64,000 bases of DNA from Ophiura sarsii (lineage: Eukaryota; Echinodermata; Ophiuroidea; Amphilepidida; Ophiuridae): assembly GCA_035610835.1 (NCBI GenBank), contig CM069448.1, positions 29,199,498 through 29,263,497 of the forward strand. The letters run 5' to 3'. Each line of letters begins with the position of its first letter. Within the stretch, counting starts at the first letter, position 1. The position numbers and the translations under genes are program-made. Positions 50,401 through 59,400 of the stretch are shown piece by piece. Under the pieces are notes generated by a model. That model was not told where the DNA came from and did not search any database. It saw only the letters and a list, made by a program, of their open reading frames with translations.

Positions 50401-53400
50401 GAAACAAACTCATCATGCTGAGAAGAATATATCATGTTAAAGATAAAATCTGGCTACAACTACTATTTCAGTATCATATCATATAAAAACAGCACATTTG
50501 CAATAAATTAGTTGATAGTTAATGACACAGCTTAAAAATCCAAATTACAAAGTCTGTTGATGCAATTCCCCTCCCCTCTTTCTGTCTTAAATGTAAGTAA
50601 TAAAATATAAGTATGGTACAATATTCAAAAGATGAAAAAATGAAGTAGTCCAGTAAAGGTAGGAATTGTTTTGTATGAATCATTCATTGTTAGTTTGTGA
50701 TGGTGACATTATGGTGCAGCTCGACCCTCAAAATGCTGTCCTTGTTTCAAGACACATCGACGATCACATTCCCGCATGAGAAGCACTACTCGACGTGTCT
50801 TCCGTGGGCGCCTTATTCCCTAAACAGCGTTGGTGATGCAGTTCATAAGATCTTGGAGATTAGTTGGTGGTGTCTGGAAGACTTGAGACTTCACATAACC
50901 CCCAAAGAAAAAGGCTAATGGTGTAAGGTCTAGAGAGCGAGCAGGCCACTCTGTAGCATGTCCAAGACCAACAACTGTGTTTATAGAACGAACGATGAAA
51001 ATCGTGTTTGCACTTGTCTACTTAGGGAGCAGTTCCATTTGTACGCGATAAAAATTGCGAGAATGTTCCGGGCCCCGATGAGTTTTTTATCAGGCCCCGA
51101 TGAGATTTTTAGCGCGTACAGTTGCGAGTAGCAAAGGATTATTTATCGAGTAGCGTATTACCGCTTGTTTAAATATAACGACAGATAAGTGGTCGGTATG
51201 TAAATAGAGCTTCGGGTTATTTATTCTAGTTGTAAGGTACAAATTCAGCATTTCATGTTTTTAGAGATAATGTTATTGATGAAATTTATATTTTGGGAGC
51301 TTTAAAATTACATTTGTAAACTGACTAGGTTTTTACAATTGTATTATGTTGAAACGTGATCGTATCTTAATTCTGAAGTGATGAGTTATGACGTGACCAG
51401 TACTAAAAACATTAGTTACCCCGTGGTAAGGCCTAAAAAAAAAAAAGGTTTGTTTGCCCAAACAAGAGTTGAAAAAAGTGGGTCGGTAGGTCGATTACCT
51501 TTTTTTTTTTTTTTTTTTTTTTTTTTTGGCTATGGACACTTTTAGAGAAGAAAAAGACTATACAAGTTGATGTTAAAGGTATATTATGTGATCTTTCCAG
51601 GAAACGCCCTCAACATCGAAAAAAAAAATGGAAAGCAGATTTTCTTGCAGATTTACATTTCTGATCATAAATCATGCATACGTTCCAAGTTACAGGGCGA
51701 TACGATTCTTAATTACTTCAAAATCATGGTTTTAGAGTGAAAATAAACTGTAGGATTGTCGATTTTTGTCCGACAACTTATTTTACTTTAGTCTAAATTC
51801 ACTCTAAAACCATGATTTTGAGGTAATTAGGAATCGTATCGCTCTGTAACTTGGAATGTATGTCCGATTTATGATCAGAAATGTAAATCTGCAAGAAAAT
51901 CTACTTTCTAAAAATAATCATGAATAGAGGGCGCTCTCTGGAAAAGATCACATACTATGCCTTTAATACACTTGAATGTTCTTTAAAACCCTAACCTTCC
52001 TACACTCCGATTCACTAAAGCAAAAAACAATGTCCATGCGCATTCTATAGCATATGATTCGATGACGTCATCAACCAAGCTGATATGTGTGTACAAAATC
52101 ACTGCCCAGGTGAGCGTTACCAGGTTAGCCGAGTGATTAGGGATGCGGCGCGGTGATCAGAGGTTCTGGGGGTCAATTCCAAGGGGTTTCACAGCGATTA
52201 TTTGGTTTAAAATCATACTTTGTCCCCTTCCCCCAGTTTCCACACCGTACGAACATAGCCTGGCTGGTTAGGGCTACTTGTATTTAGTTTTTAATAGGGC
52301 AGCTGGCAGCCTGTAGTACAAACCTTCAGATAGTGGTAGGATCTTGGATTTGCATCTTCTTAGTGTTTTAAAGGGTGTATATGTGGAAATAAGTAAATAA
52401 CAGGGCAGTGTAGTTGATTAGTTTGGCAAATTAAGATGAAAATATCATTTAATACATATATTTTTCAACATAAAACATTATTTTAAAAAAAATTAAATCT
52501 AAAAAAAAAAAAAAAAAAAAAAAAAGGCATGGGGTTTTGAGATTTTATGGGTCGGTCGTGTTTGGGCAAACAAACTTTTTTTTTTTTAGGCCTAATAATA
52601 AGCTGTAGACATCTCACTTTTAAAATTACATGCCATCAACTTATCTCGAAATCCATGGAATAAACCAAATTTTAAAAAAAGCTATCCATGCATTTCAATT
52701 AAGATACCAACTTGATTAGAATTAGGTATTTACCTATTTCATTTCGGAGCGTTATCACTAGTATTCCTTGAATTTGAATCCTATTTCCTACGTTTTCAAA
52801 AACTAAAAAAACAACAAGTTGTTATATCGATAATTATATATCATCTATATATTATAGTGTTGATCATTCGCTCCCTGTTATGATATGCAGCCTATGTATT
52901 TGCATATGGTGTTTGGTGTTACCCGGGGGTGTTATACGTGTTTACCTACTAAATTACCTCTAGTGTGTTTTGAGCACTGTTGATGTCATATTTACATTAT
53001 TTGATCTCCTTAGAATGTTGACTTAGCCTACTTATGAAGGAGCTTATTTGCTCCTCTATCATATATCCTATTTATAGTAGTTTACCCTCTTTGACTTTGA
53101 ATTCAATGTCGATAAACGTTTCATTCTTCAAATCACCGGAAAAAATAAAGACCTCAAGTTGAACTTTCTCATTAATGTATCATACTTGATATATTTCGAT
53201 GTTATTACTTTTGAAATAAGGTATTTGATTAACGTTTATGTTTAACATTTGGATTGCACTCATTGCATATGTTTAGGGGACGTGGATTAAGCCATGAAAA
53301 CTGAGGAAATGTCATCTCTGAAAATATATTTATCAATATTTGTGGCTTTCAAAGCCCTCAAGTAAAAGTAATTGGGTAACCCTGTTATAAACTCTATTTG

Positions 53401-56400
53401 GTGTTACACATTTCCATACATTCAATATGTTAAAGAACACGCGTGAAACATTCAAATGTATGGCGTTGTGACTAACAGTACACTAGTAACAGCTTCTAGT
53501 CAGTCAAGTAAGTTTTTAAACAGGCAATTGTGATGGCCCATCTCTTGGTTTTGCTTCATGTGTAATTTAAAATATTAAACGTCGTCCGTTTGAACAGTTG
53601 AAGGGAAACCGTTGAACTAAAGGAATGTTGATCAATCAAGAATGTTGATCAATCAATATAGAACATAATGAATATTGTATAACGTGTGTTTAAGTTAATA
53701 GTTTACATTTCCTCATGTATATATTTCATAATTCGGTAAATGTATTTTTATTTTAGCTCTATTTCCACCATGGAATGGTCTAACTAACTAGTTCGTTTAT
53801 GTACACAATAAATAAATATAGTAAACAATAACGTTGTCTATACCGGATGATAATATGTGATGGATGTGTTACATTTTGAAACAAAACACAGAATGGCACA
53901 TGTGTTAAAAAGTGTAAGCCTATATTACTCTATATGTGATGCAACCATTCTTAGTTTAAGAAAAACTCGTTGATTACATTAATTTAAAATGGAAATTATT
54001 GATATAACTCCTGTACACAAGCAGACAACTCACCCCCCCCCCCCCCCCCCCCCCCCAAATCCAACTCCCTATTTGCAAACCATTAACGCCGTGGCGACAT
54101 CTTGGCGCGGGGTTTGGATGTTTAACGTAAATTGTATTATCCTCGTGTATTTGCTAAACATGTCCCGCTCTATTTGCTAAACATACCCCAGGGTATGGCA
54201 GAGGCCTCGTATCGGGCCCCGATGTCTATTTTATCGGGGCCTGATGTCTATTTTAGCGCGTATCAACTTGAAAAACATCGGGTCCAAAACATATCAGGCC
54301 CCGGTACAGTCGCGATAAATTTATCGCGTATAAATGGAACTGCTCCCATATATCTTTAATATCTCAGCGAATTTAACATCGTTATCGCTGTAATTTGACT
54401 ATGTGATAGCCAAGAAGTAGTCCTAACAGAATATCTAAGGTTTAGGGCGATGTGTGATTTGCTGTAATCGTACAGCTCTCGGCAAAAAGAGTTGCGGTTT
54501 TTTATACACCCTGTATAACCCTAAAATATACGGTTCATTAATAACGTAGAATGGGCTCATCAAAGCAAAGTATGATTAAATGGTATAGACTCCATTTTGA
54601 CAATGTAATGATATTAAGATGGTCAATATAATGACTATTTCATTAAAATTACCTCCGAATGGTCAATAAAATGACCTCCAAATGGTCAAAACAATTACCA
54701 AGGTGGCCACCAATTGATCAAAATATGGCCAGAATGAAAGAATGAAGTCTATATCATTCAATCAATATACTTTGCCACATACACTACGTTTACTGGGTGG
54801 ATTAAAAGCTATAGATATAATGTTTTGGTCATATCTAATGTAACACTAACAATAAACTAATACTGCTTTTCAGTTATTTCAACCTTTTGCAGCCATCTTG
54901 GATATTTTAAAATACTCAAACTAGATCTAAAGGGTCCCTATAGGCTTGATCATAGAAATATAATAGTGAATGCTGTCCCATTAATAATAATAAATAATAA
55001 TAATAAAGGACTCATTTTTTTGTCATCGCAGCCAACCGGCTGAAATGTAACAACACAAATTAAATACATTGTTAAACGATGCAACGTCCAGACAGCAGCT
55101 AAATCAGCGCCAAGTTGCGACATACGCCAACATGAATAAAAAAAAATTACATAACCCCTATATAGTAACCCCCTAGTAGGCAATGTAGACTAAGTGCCTT
55201 GCCCAAGGACACAAACACATTGGGGCTAGCGGGGCTAGAACTCACAACCTTATGATTAGGAGACCGGCAACTATTCCACTGGACCACACGTGCTCTACAT
55301 TAGATTTGGGGGTATTGGTATTACATAGTATGGTCATTATAAACCTGTTATAAACAATTGTTTTTAGTCGTTTAACATCAACTTAACCATTCTGGCAGCC
55401 ATTTTGGCCTACAGATACAGAATCAAAATTGTCACAGAGGTGGATCTTGTATCTAAAAGCAATATCTTAGCTATTTAGAGTATATATACTATTTGGTGAA
55501 TGTGAAGCAATATACACTCTTACAATATCTATTTTGGATTATTATACACTCTTGTAGACTATGTGTTCCATTAACAACGGCCATTTTGGCGGCCATCTTG
55601 GACTTCATATATTGTTATTACAACGCAAAAATACTGGATATGAGTTACTTGTCTAATATATACATCCCATTGTTTAAACTATACTATCATTAAACATTTT
55701 GGTTGATATTATCCCATTTGTGGAATTTGATAATTTTTGCAGCCATTATGCGATTAGGTTCTACGTTCCTCTATGTTTGAGCCACTTTGGAATATATTTC
55801 TTGACATATTATTGACAGACCAAGATACTAGTAATCCAATGGACGCCCCATGGACAAAATGTCGCGACTTTGTCTAGCCAATACAGTATTGCCACGCTTT
55901 ATATTTAGCATTTCAAGTAGCCAATTTGGGCTAATAATTGAAACTAAAACCTACTCTAGAAATGCTATATCGCGACTTTTCTCAGCATTTAAACTTTTTT
56001 TTTTTTTAATCTGAAATACTAAGCACTACTTTTTATACAAATTGAAGTTCAAAGCTTGAAATTCTTCATACAACCACGCTAAAACAGGTTTAAACCTTAC
56101 AATGTGGGTGCTGTTTCAACAAGCAATTGGCAGGCCAGCGTCCATCGACAATATGCCCACATGCTGGGGGACTTGCTTGCGGGCTTATTTGACCAAAAAA
56201 TACTAGAGTGTTGCCACATGAGGTCATTTAAAGTCCACATTGGGCACATTTTTAAAACTAAAATCTGCTCTAGCAATACTGTATCGTGATTTTTTACGAA
56301 ATGTGAAATTTTATTTTATAAAATCTGAACAGCACTAGTTTTATAACAAATTGAAGTTCAAAGTATAATTTGTATAACATAACCAATGATAAACTTAACA

Positions 56401-59400
56401 TTTTAAGAGTTGCTGCTCCACCCAATTTATTATCGAAGGTTGAAGCTATTTATAGACAGCTATTGCGTGAATGGAATATAAAATTATTGTGAACATGAAA
56501 TATTTTCTTATACCATAACTTGAGATATATCTCACCAATTTTGCTCGTTGAAAAAACAGACTGCTATTTTTATATAATGTATTCATTTTTGGGAGTAATT
56601 ATGTTATACCCTTCACAGGGGTATTCATAGTGTGTGATCTTTACTAACGACGCATACTACCGATGTAGGTGTAGGTTTGTAATTTAAATCACGAATATCA
56701 CCAAAAATGCATTGATTAAATTTCAAAATGACCCCATTAGTGTGATGGCCTTGCTACAAAATAAACCTAGTCAAAACCTGCATCGGAAGGTCCGAACGGC
56801 TATAGAAGGTACCCAAAGCGCCGTGGGCACTAACAGCTGGTGCAATAACTCATAGAGTTGGGGAGTGTGGAAATCGAGATTTATAACCACGGATACAGCA
56901 TGAAAGCCATGGTTATGGAAGTTTGTAAACATACAGGGAACGGAAGCGTAATGGGGACCCATTTTGGATTTTAAAGTATGTTAACAAAGCAAAAATACTG
57001 AATATGAGTTACTCCATCGTTAAAACTATATTTTCACCATACATTTTTGGTTGATATTATTAAGCCATTTTATGGAATTTGGACTAATTTAGCAAACATA
57101 CTATATATGAGTTTCTAGTGGTCTAACACATACATACCATTGTTAAAACTACTCTGATCATACATGTTGGTTCATATTTGCCAATTTATGGAATGTTACC
57201 GCTTTTTGCGACCATTTTGGCGGCCATCTTGGATTTAGGTATGTTAACAAAGAAAAGTACTGTATATGAGTGTCAAGTGGTATAATACATACATCCCATT
57301 AATAAAACTATACTTTAACCATACGTTTTGATTGATACATGACATTTTATGAAATTTGTCCAGTTTTGGTGGCAATTTTAGACGCCATCTTGAATAACCC
57401 CTTAGCATACCAAGATTATATTTGGTAACAACCTGAATATATTTTAGGACCATGAAAGGAAGTCAAAAAAGTACTGTATATGTGTGTCAAGTGGTATAAT
57501 ACATACATCCCATTAATAAAACTATACTTTAACCATACGTTTTGATTGATACATGACATTTTATGAAATTTGTCTAGTTTTGGTGGCAATTTTAGACGCC
57601 ATCTTGAATAACCCCTTAGCATACCAAGATTATATTTGGTAACAACCTGAATATATTTTAGGACCATGAAAGGAAGTCAACAAAGTTGGTTTGGGGGAGT
57701 CCGGGGCGGTGCACGATAACCCCCCCCCCCCCCCGTATATATTCCCGACTACATGGGAAGTGTTTTGCATTGTACATTGTGAGTTAATATATTGCAAGAT
57801 TGCACGAGTGATTTCCTTGATGGAGCACTCTACATGCTCTAAAGGAGCACATCCTCGACCGCCCGGCAACCGGCGGTTCCGTGGGGTTCCGTGCGGTTGC
57901 AGCCGGTTTCTATTGTTCTAAACTATGATATGCGGTCCAACCGGGCGGAACCGGCGGTTGCCGCGCGGTCGAGTTTTGATGTGCTCCCTAAGCAATGAAA
58001 TCTCAATATCAGGAAGACATTTCTCAAGAAAGTGTACATTTCAGATATTTTTAGATAGTGAGCCATATAATTTCTAAATACATGAATATACAATAGTATG
58101 AAAAAGCATCTGGAGTTATCGTTACATACACCTTTGCATTCGGGAAACGAGGAAACATATCTAGAGGCTTCTAGCGGTGAAAATAAGTAGATCAATCCAA
58201 GGGCGCAGATCCAATCTTGAAAGTGGGGGGGACATGGGGTCTAGGGGCAAAGTTCTGACAGTGGTCTCTCGTGGGTTTTTTCAGGAAGTGGGGGGGGACG
58301 TGTCCCCCCCCCCCCCCCCCCCCCCCGGGATCTGCGCCCTTGGATCAATCCTATATTGGGGAAGTCAACCGTCTAAAATGTGAGTAAATATCTTGGATTT
58401 GTTCAGCATAATGTCAATCTTACTTTCTATCTGCAATCCTGAAATGCCTGGTGAACTTTTAGATTCAAAGATTTAATCACGTTTACTGTCTGTCTCTATC
58501 TTCAGGTAATCTTGGTGGTACTGCCCAACAAGTTGCACCCGAACTGATTAATGCAATCTGTGAATTCACCAACACTGAGAAACCGAAGAACGTACGCTTG
58601 GTCAAATTAGTTATCTTTCAGCAGGATATGGTACCCGTGTTTGAAGAAACTTTGAAGAAAAAATCCAAAAAACCAGACTCTGCTAGAATAAGTAAGTATG
58701 AGGCATTTTATGCATTTGTGGGTAGTCAGATTCATGTGTCAATCACGACACAAACAACCCAGAAACTGTCATGTACCAAAATATATTCACGACACTTTCA
58801 TATGCTGTGCGCTTCTGCACTTTTAACAGAAACTATAGGAGGTGTACTGAAACCAGCAAACAAAAATTATGACGTCGATCCCGATTCCATGACACTGTAC
58901 ATCGTTGGCAGAGATAAGCGTAAACTAGATGAGGTGGTGGCAACGATTGAAGAATTAATCAAAAGGGAATTTTATTCGGAGGTAAGTATTTCCGATGGAA
59001 ATACATTTTGGTTAAGTTTGGTCGGCAGGCTGAATTTGTTAATGCTAATGAAATGCAAGTGAATGCCAGGCTTTGAAAAGCTAACGGATGATATGGCCGG
59101 CGGAATTCCAGTGCCAATAAACAGATCGTTGCCCCTCCAAACAAATGCTCTGACACATAAATGATTTCAAGTGCGTCACATCTGTAATTAAATTGAAGCT
59201 AAATAAAGATGTGTTTCGCATGCTATGGAAAATAAAGCTATTAACACATATTTTACAAATGTATCTTCGTACCAGGAAATCGTTCCAGAAAGAGTGGCAG
59301 ATCTTACCGAGACAGTGATTGGTTCCATCAGAGCTATTGCACAAAAACACAAGGTAGATACTTAAATCTGTCTTACATTATCCTGCTTCGTAGATGTTTG

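Larger units (their letters stand above)
51027..54349. mobile_element. Second-level TIR element (GGGAGCAGTTCCATT ends)
   Basis: GGGAGCAGTTCCATTTGTAC at the left and GTATAAATGGAACTGCTCCC at the right are inverted, with CGCGATAAA and CGGGGCCTGAT/ATCAGGCCCCG blocks further in. Lies entirely inside the 50,120-54,513 element. Confidence 0.65.
50120..54513. mobile_element. 4.4-kb mariner-like TIR element, outer shell of a nest
   Basis: Left end AGGGTGTATCAAAAAGACCA and right end (inverted) CAGGGTGTATAAAAAACCGC continue as inverted repeats for about 165 bp (shared GGACTACTTCTTGGCTATCA, AGTCAAATTACAGC). TA flanks both ends (50,118-50,119; 54,514-54,515). It holds a transposase remnant and a second TIR element. 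Confidence 0.75.

Noticed and set aside
57244..57667. Two nearly identical 69-83-aa minus-strand frames
   Set aside because: They are identical because they lie in tandem 216-bp repeats; no start context, domain or splicing evidence.
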